NCBI GenBank assembly: GCA_020081605.1
Contig: JAHREC010000009.1
Location: 1,922,001-1,986,000 of the forward strand
Origin: Albifimbria verrucaria
Taxonomy: Eukaryota; Ascomycota; Sordariomycetes; Hypocreales; Stachybotryaceae
Direction of reading: 5' to 3'
Length of the DNA stretch: 64,000 nucleotides
The number at the start of each line of letters is the position of its first letter. Position 1 is the first letter of the stretch. Positions 45,809-58,358 of the stretch are shown here, one piece after another. The notes under the pieces were generated by a model, which was not told where the DNA came from, ran no database searches, and saw only the letters and a program-made list of their open reading frames with translations. A program made the position numbers and the translations under genes.

Positions 45809-48770
45809 GTTGACGGACTGGCAGGATTGCGTAAGTCGACAAAACGCACGACAAACGAGCGTCCTTTGGGGGTCGATTCGTCTCCTGTCAAGCTGCATAA
45901 AAAGTACCCCGCTTAACGGGCTACCCTACACCACCGACATTGGGGCTGTTGGTTCAATTGCTCGATCCGCGTGTGGTTTCCATGGGCCTTGGCATGCAAT
46001 GGGATGTGGTGAAAGATGCGAGCGGGTGGATTGATTGGTCCATTTCCGATTGTTTGAATCCGCGTGGATATCGCGATGACTATGCTGTGCGATCAAGTTG
46101 GAGGACAGACATCAAATCAACTGGCAGTGACAACTACTTACTGGACATACCCACGACAAAGCGGTTAGCTCGCCCGAAAGCCGCTGGATACGACATCCGA
46201 GCAGCGCCGCCCTGGGAGACGGCGCAGCCCTACACAACGCCTACCGGAATAGATAGGTCGGCAAACGTGCGGAAGGCTTGCAAGGCAATGCGGTTGCGGA
46301 GAGGGATGGCATGGGCCGCTACAGCAGGATCCTACGATAGGCTCGAGCTCCCTCCTACCAAGGGGAACACGGGAAGGGAAGGGCCCAAGGCATAGAGTTG
46401 ACCAATAGTTCCTAGCCATGATGATTGTTTGCCTTGGTTGGCTGGCGAGGACAGCAGTGGCTGACACACGCAGCCGTTGCACCAAAGCCAAGGATCCTTG
46501 ACAACAGCCAGCGTTGAAAACAACCGCCTTAGGAACTAGCATGGCTGGCCATCAACGAGTGATTCAAACAGGCGGACATGGCCTCTCATTATAAAACCCC
46601 CATCTCGTAGACGGCGGATGGTGTGTCGCTGCCCGCACGGGTAAACAAACGATGATCGACATGGGCAATCTACTTCCCACAGTGTGTTCTATCGCGGTGT
46701 CGGGCTCCAGCTCCACGTTTCACCTAGAGGAGAGAAGCTGTTCGTATGAAGAGGGCGCAGTGGGAGGTTATGCGCCAAGGCAGCCGATCACAAAAGCATG
46801 CCATGCTTTGTCGACGAATATCACGTAGAGGAGCCCTACAATGGATTTATTCTGGAAGAACACGAAGCGATGGAATGAGACGATTCTGAAGGCCTTGGCC
46901 CTCACTGACCGCCATGACCGCCAAGTGTTTTTGTTCATCGCAATCCATGGCCACAATGGACAAACTTGCGAAGGGATAAAAGAGTTCAGTCACCACGGAG
47001 TCTGGTAGGTATCAGGAGTCCCCACATAAAGCAGGAGAAAGACACAAAAGCCCCTTACAAGGACAAACTGGTGGTTTCGAAACAGAGAGACGTGGGGAAC
47101 GACCGCCATCGCCAAGGGTAAAAACACCACTATGATGTAGGGGCTCACCCTTGAGCTAGCCCCATCTCGTCTCTAACACCAACCCAAGCAAGAAAAAAAA
47201 GAAAGAAGAGGAGAGAGGCGGCCCAAGAGAGCGGAGAGAGGGGCCAAGGGAGGAGAGAACAGGGAGGGGCCGGGGTGGAAGTGGTTGTCTTGGCCGTGTT
47301 TCTTCTTGTCTCGATGGCGTCCATCTTATGAGGAAACCACCCAGGGTTTTGGGTTGAGCAACGGAGCAGGAGACTAACGCGGGCTCAGGCCGGACCGTTG
47401 CCAGAGCAGAAGCCTTCTCTGCGTGGGACTATTTTAGTTGTGCACTAGAAAGATCCTGTTGCCGCGCTATGATCCTCGACCAAGGTGGGTGCAGGTGGTG
47501 GGAACGGAAACCCACTGCCTGGGCCAGAGCGAGGCGCAACCTGGCGGGTCGAGGCCGAGGGTGATGCCAAAGCTTGTCGTGGCAAGCAGCGTAGGTTCGA
47601 GGTTGTGCCTGTTTGTTTGAGCAGGATAGAGGAAAGAGTCGAGTCGAATTAGAATAGAATAACATCCAATTGAATTAATTCAGTCGAGTTGAACAGACTC
47701 GATCTGGGTTGCTGACTGATTCGGAAAATCAGGAGCCGACAAGTGCCGAGCGCTCGGTACTGCTGCAAGTACTCTGTATCTTTCTGTCTCTTCTCTCTCA
47801 AACACTCCTCATCATCACTACGATTTCCTGTCAGGCTTAATTAACCGCCTCGGCAATGCAGTCAATCACCATCCGTCGAATAATTATCCCAGAACCGCTA
47901 CACCTCCTCATCGTCGGAGAAAAAACACTCCAATAAGCTCTCTCATGTGTAGCCCTCCGAGACACATACCGGCTCCACACCCTGACCTGCCAAAAGGATT
48001 TCCTACAGCGGCAGCAGCACGCGAGAAACCCCTCGTCCTCGTCCTCATCCTCATCCTCGTTCCCTACGATACCGTACTCCTTGCTTGTTTTGCCTGCGCC
48101 TATAGCTGCCTCTGCTATGAATCTGTCACTCCGAATTTTCTTCTTCTTCGCTCTCTTCCCACTCAGAGGGGGGCCCGTGTGACGCCGATGCTGCATGGGG
48201 AGGGGCTAGGCGCTCGTTCCTCATTGACCCAATTCTGGGGAGCTCGTGCATCAGAAGTGTCGCAGGTCAGGGTCCCAGCCCCTGTCTCTCCTCCCAACCG
48301 CCATGCTCACCACCACCCGTATCTCCAAAGTGCTTGAGCGTCCAGATCCGAATTCGAATATCCCTGACAGCACTCAAACCGGGCTTGCTTTAAGGCCACG
48401 AGGTGACAGGCATCTTGCCCCATACCATCACACCAAAAGAGCTTCTCTCCATCCTTAAACCGTAGACCTACCTAGATCCTGCTTCTTCATCCATCCGTCT
48501 GTCTTGCTTCATGCCCAGTCTCATCCGTCTTTTCTTCCCTTTCAGTCGTCCCTGTGAAATACTCTCTGTTTCCTTCCCTCCTAATCCTCCCAGCAATTTC
48601 GTTATTGGGGTTGCTTCCTTGATATTATAGCATGGCTGCTTTCGGCTCCCATTGATTCATACAATTCTTGGCCGCGCTTAATATCCCAGAGCACTCACGC
48701 AACCTGCGACTATTACCAATCGACAACAAATCTTCCCTGCCGGATCACGACGGTCCAGGACTGACTCGTC
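45809..48770. other. Divergent intergenic region, about 3 kb
   Basis: Between the unknown gene at 43993-45808 and the mucin-like membrane gene. It contains a purine-rich tract (47186-47275), TC-rich stretches near 47780-47810 and 48480-48590, and CCTACCTAG at 48468-48476. No coding region recognised. A long promoter/leader for the membrane protein gene is the simplest reading. Confidence 0.45.
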
Positions 48771-50880
48771 ATGTCTGGCCTTCCCAACGGAGCCTTCCTC
48801 ACCTCCATCAACGGGAAGCAATGCACAGCCATACCGAAGCGGGCGCCCCCGAGCCCTCTAAGGCTCCGCCTGACGACAAACCTCCCGCTACCACCGAGCC
48901 CCCGAAGACATCGCCTCCCGACGACAAACCGCCTGGGCCTCCAGAAAGTAGCCCGGGACGCGGAGGTAACCCGCCAGGCCAAGGTAAAGGGCCCGAAAAG
49001 CCACCCCCAGGCCAGTCCAAAGGACCACCCTCCAACCCGCCAGGACAGCCCGATCAAAATACAACCAAGACCAGCAGCCCGCCGACAACCAAGTCGGATC
49101 CTCCTCCCGAGACCAGCTCTCCAACCTCGGCTCCTGAGCCACCAACAACCTCTCAACCACCACTACCGCCGCCGGCACCACCATCTTCATCATCACCCAC
49201 TAGCGAGAGCTCAACATCGACTCCCGAACCACCACCACCACAACTTACAACTTCCATCACCACAGCCCCAGCCGAAAGCGTAGCACCGGCGCCTACCACA
49301 TCATCTCCATCATCCTCAGAAAAGCCGACAGCTCCCTTCCTATTGGCCCATCTTCCGAGTCGGAATCGGCTGTACCAACCTTACCATCATCTATCCCACC
49401 ATCCATCGCACCTCCTGCCTCAGCATCTGTGGTACCATCCGCTCCGCTATCTCTTGATACATCTGCCCCACCACCTTTTCCCACAACCGCCGACCCAGAG
49501 CGGACCACGACGGAGGCAAATGGCTTAATTACGACCATCGGCGTTGATACCACTCAACCGTCTAGCCAGCCCGATCGCGAAGGGACCTCGGGGGCAGATA
49601 GCCAGGCAGGAACCAGGTTGCTTCAGGATTCGAATGGCTCGCCTTCCAAGGGTGTCATCATTGGAAGCACCGTTGGCGCAGCAGCGTTCATCGGACTGAT
49701 TGCGCTGTTCCTGTGGCTCTTTAGGAAGAGATCCCTCAAGAAGCGACGAAGCACACTCCTAACCCCTCTGACAATGCCGCAGAATATGGAGAAGGCTGGC
49801 GTGTATGAATTTGATAGCGGTTCGGTGGGACCCACCCCGCGGTCAGAGAAGATTGCTGCTGCCGTATCGAACAATTTCAAGGCCTTTGGCAAGGTGTTTG
49901 GCCATGGCAATAGCCCCATTAACATGAATAGCGGCAACACGCAGTTCATGGCTGATGCAGGCTCACAGGGACCCGGCGCCATGGCTGCTGGCACGGCCGG
50001 TGTCTTGTCAACCAAGGATCGATACCGTGACTGGTGGACAAGACTAGGCGAAGATGCCAAATTTAACTGGCGCGTGCGACATGAACAGTTTGGTGCCACG
50101 AGCCGGTATCCAAACCTGGCCAGCTCTGATAACAAACAGGACTTCCGTGCTCTCATTGATGTGAGCGAGCAAGAGGCCCAGCGCAGGCGAGATAGTAGAA
50201 GCAGTCATGGAAGTGCCAATTCGAGGGACCACTTCTTGGCTGGCTTGAATGTTGATCTGAACAATGCTTCAGCGACAGACCCATTCTCTGATGCCAATGC
50301 TGCACCTGCTGAGCCCAGGCGTAGCTATCACAACCGAATAAACTCGTTGACATTCGATACAACAAGCATACAGCTTCCACCATTTTCAGTACATCCACCT
50401 AGCTCATATGTCGCGGAAGTTCAGAGGTCACGAGGACGGACGATGAGCGGAGGAGGAAGCTCGAGACCCGGAAGCACTGCCAGCAACCGCCGATCCGCGT
50501 ACCGTTCCGGCCAGAGTTTTGATTCACAGGCAGCGCGACGGAATAAGTTTCGATCCGACCCCTTTGACCTGGAAATTGAGAACCGTACTCTCCCGACGGA
50601 TAGTGACCTGGCTCAGATGCCGACACTGAAACCGGATATGGCAGCTGCAGGACCGCCACCATCCTACCGTGGAGTCACATCTTCCAAATATCCTAGCGGT
50701 GTGAGTAGTGTTAGCAGCGCTAGTAGTTACAGAACTGTGAGCGTCAAGAGCGTTAACACAGGCGACTGGAGCGACCCGGGCCCAGATGTGGGACCGGGAG
50801 TGTCCAGGAGAGGAGACTCTTCTGTGCCAAGTGGGGGGATAAGAAGGGTGGAAGAGGCATCGGCATGGCCATGTAGTTGA
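48771..50880 (+). CDS. Mucin-like single-pass membrane protein, sensor-like
   Basis: About 703 residues after correction of two one-base-short runs (48846-48850 and 49320-49323). Residues 25 to about 285 are a Pro/Ser/Thr-rich, probably O-mannosylated ectodomain (repeats such as APPDDKPP, EPPKTSPPDD, PSPSSSEK). One hydrophobic segment follows (about residues 293-317, GVIIGSTVGAAAFIGLIA onward), then a stop-transfer cluster RKRSLKKRR. The remaining ~380 residues form a cytosolic Ser-rich tail with YRDWWTRLGEDAKFNWRVRH, NKQDFRALIDVSEQEAQRRR and IENRTLPTDSDL. This architecture is that of fungal cell-wall stress or polarity sensors (Mid2/Msb2/Skg6-like), but no WSC or Mid2 domain is visible, so the class is inferred. 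The N-terminus MSGLPNGAFLTSINGKQCTA has no signal peptide. Either an upstream exon is missing or the protein inserts by its membrane segment. Confidence 0.75.
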
Positions 50881-52524
50881 CTACAAAGAGCCACATGCGT
50901 TAATGACTTGCGACTATTGGGCCCTCTACGGCGGCGCAAGCATGTGAGACGGAGAAGAAGAAAAACATTCGCCCAATGGATGTATTGCCACTAGTGGTAG
51001 TGGCACTGGCGTTTTGGGAGCATCATCACATCTGATATTTTGTGCTGGATTCAACACAAAGTGAACCGACGGGAAGACAGACCCGAAAATGACACGAAGT
51101 CGCGACATATAATGCTTATTCTGTTTTGTTACCATGTTGTTGCGGATAAGCCCGCAGAGAGGAAAGTGAAGCCAGCTGAATGCGGCTCACGAGACTCATG
51201 AGGAAGACGAAGAAGGAGAAGAAGACCACGCCGCTGATGCTGTATGTTAGTTGAACAGAACACCTCGTATACCCAGGCTAGCTGAGAGGTGTCAGGTGCA
51301 GAACACTCGTTGAGATCAAGAGAAGCAATTGTAAACACAGACCAGACCAACTACTGCCGTGACTAACAAGGTGTCGCAACTGATAGAAGTGACGTCCACC
51401 ACTGCCACATGCCACATCACGTGTAGGAGCCACACTAAGAGCGCATAATGGCTTCCTCGGTGACAGCAACGGCCGGGTTCACTGGGGCGGGAGTTTAGGC
51501 GTCTTGCATATAGTGTGGCTGATGGCCCGTCGTCAATCGTCAGAGATTCGTACACTCGTACAGAGGCTCCCCCATGATGAAACCTAACGGAGCGAACCCG
51601 TTTGTTTGACACGAGGTGGATCGAATGCTGGGAGACGAGGCGTGGCGGAAACTCTGGGTCCCGGGCCTGGATCTGGTCCCACGCATCACATGGTACGGCG
51701 TGGTATAGGACGGCGTCGCCAGAGCGTGCGGCCGAGACTAAGGCTGTCACGCATCATCAACGCCCGTGTCGCTGTGGATGGAAAGATGATCAAACTCCTG
51801 CGCATTTGATGGATCCAGAATATTGCTCTACTTTTAGGTTACGAAACTTCCTTCCCTCCTTCCTCCTCCCTCCTTCCTCCCTTCTCCCCACTACAATTAG
51901 GCATGACATCATGTGGTGAAGCGGTTGGCGCTGTCACCTCTCATTGGCTGCACACGCTCATTTAAAGAGCGACACGTAGGCGACGCGAAACGGACGCGGA
52001 AACCCCTTCGCGAAGAAGGCGCGTAAATTAGTTTTTTCCTACAACGCGCTAGCAGGGATGCGGTTTGCGTCAGAGAACAAAGAAGAAAAAAAAGCGAGGA
52101 CAGGAGAAATTGGCCCGAGACCAGGGTGCGGCTTGGGTGCTGTGCCAACAGATAGACGAATGAATTCTGGGTTGGCTAGTGATACAGGCCCCAGCTCTTT
52201 GCAAATCCATGAGAACGCCGCTCGACCAAGACAAAGGAAACAAATAGACATAATCCAGGATCTCTCCTATAACACCTCTCCCTACATCGTTTTGTCGGGA
52301 TTAAATCAGATGCCCATCACCTTCCCTCAAAAGGGAGAAACGCCCTAAATCAGAGTTCTTGTACAGTGTAATGAGCGTGATAACTGGTAGCTCTGTGCCG
52401 TAGCGTGCGTGAGTGAGTAGCCGCCTTGTAGGCAGTGTCTGTACACTCGTAATGAGCCTTGGTTGGTCGTGGTATCGTCTAAGTAGGAAATGAGAAGTCA
52501 AACAGAAACCGCTTCGTGAAACTG
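50881..52524. other. Convergent intergenic region, 1.6 kb
   Basis: 3' flanks of the mucin-like gene and the WHI5-like gene. A TTCC/CTCC-rich tract lies at 51847-51890. No gene recognised. Confidence 0.5.
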
Positions 52525-53640
52525 TCAGACCAATGGCTCATCGAAAGTCAGCCGTCGTCTTGCAACGCTGAGCGGCGTGCGTGCCGATATCGTCACCGGC
52601 GTCTTCCAGGGCTTTTGAGCTGGGCTGGGAGTAATGTTCACAAAATCGGCAAAGTCGAAGCCTTGACCAGGTGTGTTGGGGAAGAGGTTACCTCCTCCAG
52701 GTGTCATCATCATGGACGACGGTAAATCGAGTTTGGAACTCTTGGGTGGCGGGGTCGAGGAGGATCCATCCTGGTCTTGGATGCGACCGCAGGCGATGGT
52801 GATGCGGCCAGGTAGAGCAGCAGGTCTGCACCCTCCTCCCCGGTTTTGCCTCCCGGGGTCCTCATGTTGTCTTTGCTACGTCTCGCAGCGAGAGACCGGG
52901 TTTGCATGGGAGGTGTTCGGGGCGGCGATGAGTGCAGGGCGGCATTGAACGAATGCGCCGGTAGGAGGTCGTCTTCATCATCCGAAGGGGCGGCGAAGTT
53001 GGGTGATGTGAGCGCATCGTTCATTCGCCGCTGTTGGAAGAATGAGATGTCTGGGCCACCTGAGGTGGTAAAGTGCTGCTGCCGGCGAGGCTTGATTGGA
53101 GATGATTGCGCCAGCTGATGGCTCGCCTTCCATGCGGCGCTGCTGGAGAATGACTTGTGTGTAGGGATTCACGGAACCGTTTGCTAGGGCTCGAGTTGGG
53201 GTCGAATGAGGCGAAGTAGGTACGCTTCCGGTGTCCCGAGCTGCCGTTACTTGAGCCGATGGCATCTGAAAAGAGAGGCGCCTTGAGCGGGGAGCTCATG
53301 AGAGTTCCTCTCGACGGGTAGGGCAGGTCTGAGGCGCTGGAGGAGGAGTCGGAGAGAACGTCACCATCGACAAGGCGCTTGCGTCGCATCTCCTCCTCAA
53401 CCTTGGGTTCGATAGTGTCGAGCGTGAGATCTTCCCAGCCATGCTTTGTCTTGAACTGAGCGAGCGCAAGGCGGTTCTGTAGGCGGCGTGCGATCTACAA
53501 ACGGACGATGAGCATTTTGCACCATGAACGGTCGCCCTGGTGAGGGCGGGAGGAGACCGTGAACGTACCTTGCTGACTTCTGCACGCTTCAGCACGCAGT
53601 CGACCACATCCTCGGGTTGTTTCTTCCACGGCGACGACAT
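52525..53640 (-). CDS. Whi5/Nrm1-like G1/S transcriptional repressor
   Basis: Exons are 53569-53640 and 52525-53494 (intron 53495-53568). The start is MSSPWKKQPEDVVDCVLKRA. Right after the intron comes the Whi5/Nrm1 motif IARRLQNRLALAQFKTKHGW, followed by EDLTLDTIEPKVEEE; in yeast this region contacts SBF/MBF. The rest is disordered, with many SP/TP sites typical of a CDK target (SSPLKAP, NSSPSKRF, SSPPRTPPMQ, NITPSPAQKPWKTP). The tail is SARTPLSVARRRLTFDEPLV. Frame breaks at 53173-53174 (one base too many), 53128-53129 (two short) and 52757-52763 (one short). With these corrected the protein is 347 residues. Function as a G1/S repressor is inferred from the motif, and the family call is moderately certain. 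Confidence 0.72.
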
Positions 53641-53910
53641 TGCCTGGCTCTGGTGCAACTTTGCGTGATTCTCCTCTCGTCTGTTGATGGCGGGCACAGT
53701 TGCGATCATTCTTGGTCAAAGTGGTCCCAGGTTTGTAGCACGATGAGTTGGCGGAGGGATGAGAGGTGCGTGAGGGTCTGGCTGGGGCTGGGGAAAGAGA
53801 AGGGAGCAGGGGGCCAGCGGCTACTGGGGAGGGAGCAACGGAGCAGGTAAGCGTGCACGGAGATGTGCACGGTAACGGCAACGAGAGGAAGGGAGATGTA
53901 GAGAGAGGAA

Positions 53911-53939
53911 AAAGAAAAAGAAAAAGAAAAGAAAAAGAA
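53911..53939. repeat. (AAAAAG)n purine repeat
   Basis: About five consecutive A4-5G units upstream of the WHI5-like gene. Confidence 0.8.
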
Positions 53940-56900
53940 GGCCTAGAAAGTAAACCCTCGATGACGACGAGGAGAAGGGAATTTGTGCAAGACAGAGATT
54001 CTCAATTGCATGAACTTTTCTTTTGTCTGCGTCGAGAGTGAGTCTTGGTCAAATTAAACAGCAAGTCACGGGTCCGCTTAGAGAGAGACTCGATTATGGC
54101 AATGGGAATTTGGTCATTTAAACATGACCACTTACAATGAGCTCACCACGATGGCAGCAAATTTGGCACATTCCTATACCGAAAGAGAACATTTCCTTTG
54201 TTCCTCGCATGCCTCCTGGAGGTGCGAGATAAGTTACAATACTGCATGACTTACCGTACCAGTTGAACGGGCGAGGCCTAGCCTGCATGCACCATTAATT
54301 ACGCAAATCAGCCCTGTGCCTGGATAGGTTGCATGGCCTGCACCATTCAGCTGTCGACCTGCCAAGTAACAAAGTGGGAATGGCATGAGGAGATCGAATG
54401 CTGGCCACTGATTCACCATTATTCAAGCTGCTGTTCGCAGGGAGCTCCACGCTGTTGGCCAGCTTACTTCAGGTGGACAAGCACCAACTGCAACATGCAA
54501 CAAAGGCTGGGACTTATCTCGCGTTTAATTGGCCAGGGGCTCAAAGAGGTTGCATCAAATGCCTGAGCCACCGACCTACTGAAAACGGAATGGAGGTTTG
54601 CTGGTGTTGGTTGGAAGGTCGATCTAGGCATTGGTTAGTCTGCTCCTGTGGAAGCCAATGAACGAGCTGAGAACTCGATTGGCTTATCTGCAGACTTGGC
54701 TGGCTGAGATTATTAGCCATTTGAAGATTCAGAAATCGCCGTCTCAAGTCAGGCAGGCTAGGGAGATGCAGATTCTCGAAGACATTCACCCCAAGCCTCC
54801 AATGCATAGGAGATATTCAAGGTGTATGTTTAGGTTGTGCTGTTAATTTTGCGAGTCGTACATTTCGCTGATGAAAACATCGACCAGCGTGCATCGCACG
54901 ACAAATGAATACGCCAATAGCCTCATCGAAATAGCATTAAACCATTTTTTTCTTTTTCCATTTTCTCTTTTTCTCATTCTTGGCTTTCTAATTCATTATG
55001 TGTAACGCAGAGAAAATAACCTATCTGGTTCAAATTTTCATACCAATCTTCCACTCTTTCTATCCCCTCACCTCTCGCAATTAAGCACTTGCTACGTTCT
55101 TGGTCGACTTGCAGTACTTCAGATTCCTAATTGAAGACATGGTACATGCTCGTGTCATGCCAAAGAAAGGCCTCCTGATCGAAGACGGAAAGTTAAATAT
55201 CCTGTTTCACGCGAGGAAAGCTTCGTACGCCAAGGGAGATAGATCCGCAGGCCACTGAGATTCATGATAAGATGCGAAGTCTTAGTTTGTGTTATGAGCA
55301 TTTCAAACCCCACATGCACAAAGCAGCCTCGTTCGACATTCTATCTTGGAAGATATGGTTTACAAATGACTGCAGAGAGACAGAAACATCGCCAAGGTCA
55401 GGCCAGGCCAGGCCTGATTAATCGTGCCAGACAGGTCAGGTAGGACAGGATATGCATATTCTAAATCCACTCGACTTTTCATACGCTCGAACGGCGCGCA
55501 ATTCAAGCGGGTTTCAACGAATTTGCATCTTGGAGACATGTAGGATGATGCCAAAATCCGATATTAATCAAATGCCAACACAGTCGGCGTCATTGATCTG
55601 AAATAAACCTTGTCCTGGACGGCCAGTACCAGGAGCCGGTTCTGGTCAATGGCTCAATGCTGGCTGGGTTAAATCCTTTGGTGCAGTACAGGAAGGGCAG
55701 CACTTAAAATCCCTGCCCTGCAAAACGGGGCACAGGCAGGGTTGGTGACCTTGATTTGTGAAGGGTGAGCTGAGACACGTTCCTCTGCCGAGGGGCTAGC
55801 GGGGCCATTGGCAGTCAATTCAAGATCGAGATCGAGCCTCTTGTGAAGCATGCAGCGTGAATTCCAGAGAGCTTGACGACCTTTTCTCGCTCAGAAAGTT
55901 CGCCTCTGCTGGCCACATTTCGCATGTTCAGCGAAAGCGGGAAAGGGGTTTCCCACAAAGCCATTAGCAATACGCGGTAGCGCTTCGTATAAGCGGTTAA
56001 TTGGTGCCGAACTGGGGATGATAGTGTAAGCTGTCAATATAGGAGCCGCCTGGTGCACACCCGTTATGTTATGTCTGCTCTGTTCGGGAGGTGGCCGCAG
56101 CATGGGTGATCAGCAGCATCCCAGTCGATACGGTTTGGCGTCTTTTCCTCTCGTGTTACTGCATGGAGTGCTGAAAAGGGGAAGACGACAGAGGCAAGAC
56201 TGGCTGACGTTGATAAGGCGCATGATAAGAGCCAGGAGATGAATCAATTTCAAGAGGTGCCCACTACAGGTAACTGACTGACGGCAGAGCGGATTAAAGG
56301 TTAGTGAACGTCTCGTCATGGTCGACATGCTAGACGTGCGCCCGAAGCTAGTCAGTCGGTCGCTTGGTTCGCAAAACATGGCGCTGAGTGTCGAAGCTCC
56401 ACCTGCTTCTGGGCCGGTTCTTGGCCCGCACGCTGACGCAGCTTTACGATACGAGCCAAAACCAACCGACAGAGATACTGTATGTTTGCCAATTTATTCC
56501 CTCCGCTAGGTACTTCCTCTGGGGACAGTGTTTTGCTCACTGTGCGCCACTGAAGCTCTCTTCCTGGTAGCCTGATCTGGGCATCTCGACTGCAGGTGCA
56601 TATGCTCTGAGCGATTCCCTGATTTTTTCTCCATCCACACGGTTCGAATTGCAACGCTCGTGCCACCGACTTTTGTGATGAATGCTGCAGATTCGCATTT
56701 TTTTCTTGCCAGGGGAGAGATGGGGCACGGAGGGCCTGGCTTCGAAACACAGCGACGATCTAACCATCCATCTCTGGTCTACCTTATCGCATTCGAATTC
56801 CCGAACCAAGTCCAGCCATTAGCCTCGAGTCTCTATGATCCGGTTCTGCTAATCCCAACATAAACGTAGCCTCGCTGCCGAAACAAGTTAGGTGATGTTC

Positions 56901-57768
56901 ATTTTACTTCCCAAGTCTTTTTACCTCCCCGCTCTCTTTTTCTTCCTTCGGCGGAGCCGAGCCCATCATGAGCCAAATGTCCTGGTATCTCTCCTAATGG
57001 CACGGATACCAGGCTGGCCTGGATGGGTGGCCAGGATGCAGCCGGGTTGTTGGCCGCCTGGTGAGATGCTACCGACTAGCAAAGCTTGCGGCGAAGCTAC
57101 GGCGATGGTAAGTGATGTGTCGTCCTCGACCGCGTCGCCGGCATTTCTTTCCGTCAGGTTGACGCCAAGCTGGTTTGATTTGTGCCTCTGTTCCAGGATG
57201 CGGACACCAATAGATTTGATGGAGTCAAGGCTGCCAGTCGGCAAGCAAGGCACGGCACTGCAGACCCAAGGCTGTGGATCTATATGCCATTGAATTAACG
57301 TGGCCCTGGGCAATTTGCAGCAACCTGGATCGGCGATGGCATCATCACATTCTCGTCACCGTCCATGGAGCTGCCTGGGAAAGCGAGCCTCTCCTCCCTC
57401 ATGCCGGCAAGGCACGCAGAAGACTCGTTGGCTTCAAGCTACCGCGACCTTAATTCTTCCAAGAGGGCCCAACTCTGTGCTATGCTGTGCTGTACTGTGT
57501 GGATGTTGTTCTTGCTCCGCCTAGGCGCCGATGCCTCCATCCAACCCGTCCCGTCCCATCCCATCCCCAACTGCCACATGCGATTGTCGTTGGCAGCCAC
57601 TCCTCTGCAATTCACACGGTGCGGTACTTGCATCAAGGTAACGTCATTGACCATGCTCCCCTCCAGTTGGGCTTCTGGCCCGTAAAATGACCGACCGAGA
57701 GGGCTCCATGGTGCCGTAGCTCTGCAGGGTATGGCCATAATTAGCGCTGTTCTTATTGCCGGGTGTTT

Positions 57769-57813
57769 GGTACGGTACGGTACGGTACGGGCTTGCGTGC
57801 GTGCGTGCGTGCG
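57769..57813. repeat. (GGTAC)n followed by (GTGC)n microsatellites
   Basis: Four GGTAC units (57769-57790) and, a few bases on, four to five GCGT units (57795-57813). Confidence 0.9.
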
Positions 57814-58358
57814 AGAGACTGTTTCTTCAACAGTAGACAGTGGAAGTGGAGGCTTGGCTGGGCTGTACCTGCCGCCTGCCTGTACTAGGTCCGTGGCCAG
57901 CTGCTGCTCCCCATCAACACCAATTCAGATCCATCCCCTGGCGCCGCCGAACCTCTCTCCTTCTTTCTCTCACATGCTCACTGTTCTGATGCTGCGACTG
58001 TTCGAGACAGCGAGAGAGAGCCCAAGGTGAATCCTTTTTCTTCTCCGAGCCAGTCGTTGCGCTTGACAGTTGATGTAGAAACATTGACATCTCTCTCGTT
58101 CTTCCTCTTTCGCATTTGCACCAATCCGCACCACAAGTCGATCATAGATTACCACCTGCAATCAGGCTGCGCCTTCACCCGCCACCTCGCTCGATCCTCG
58201 TTTCTCACACCCACGAAACCTCTCCAGCTCATTGTCGGTTTAGTCAATCGCTTCTTCTTCTGCAATCGCCTCTTGGCTCACGGGCTCTTCCTCCGGCGCC
58301 GCCCGCGTTGCTCTTAGCAATATAAGCTGGTTTCTCTTATAACGCCGAGACTTGGGCC

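Larger units (their letters stand above)
53641..58358. other. 4.7 kb divergent region without a recognisable gene
   Basis: Between the WHI5-like start and the metallopeptidase start. It contains an A4-5G repeat (53911-53939), T-rich tracts (54945-54985), GGTAC and GTGC repeats (57769-57813) and pyrimidine-rich leader sequence before 58350. No frame shows known domains. It could hold long 5' leaders, non-coding RNA or an undetected small gene. Confidence 0.5.

Noticed and set aside
45577..45898. Longer N-terminus for the 43993-45808 gene
   Set aside because: Two overlapping frames compete here; the short exon starting MFTNFATL splices cleanly in frame, so the upstream ATG at 45898 is kept only as an alternative.
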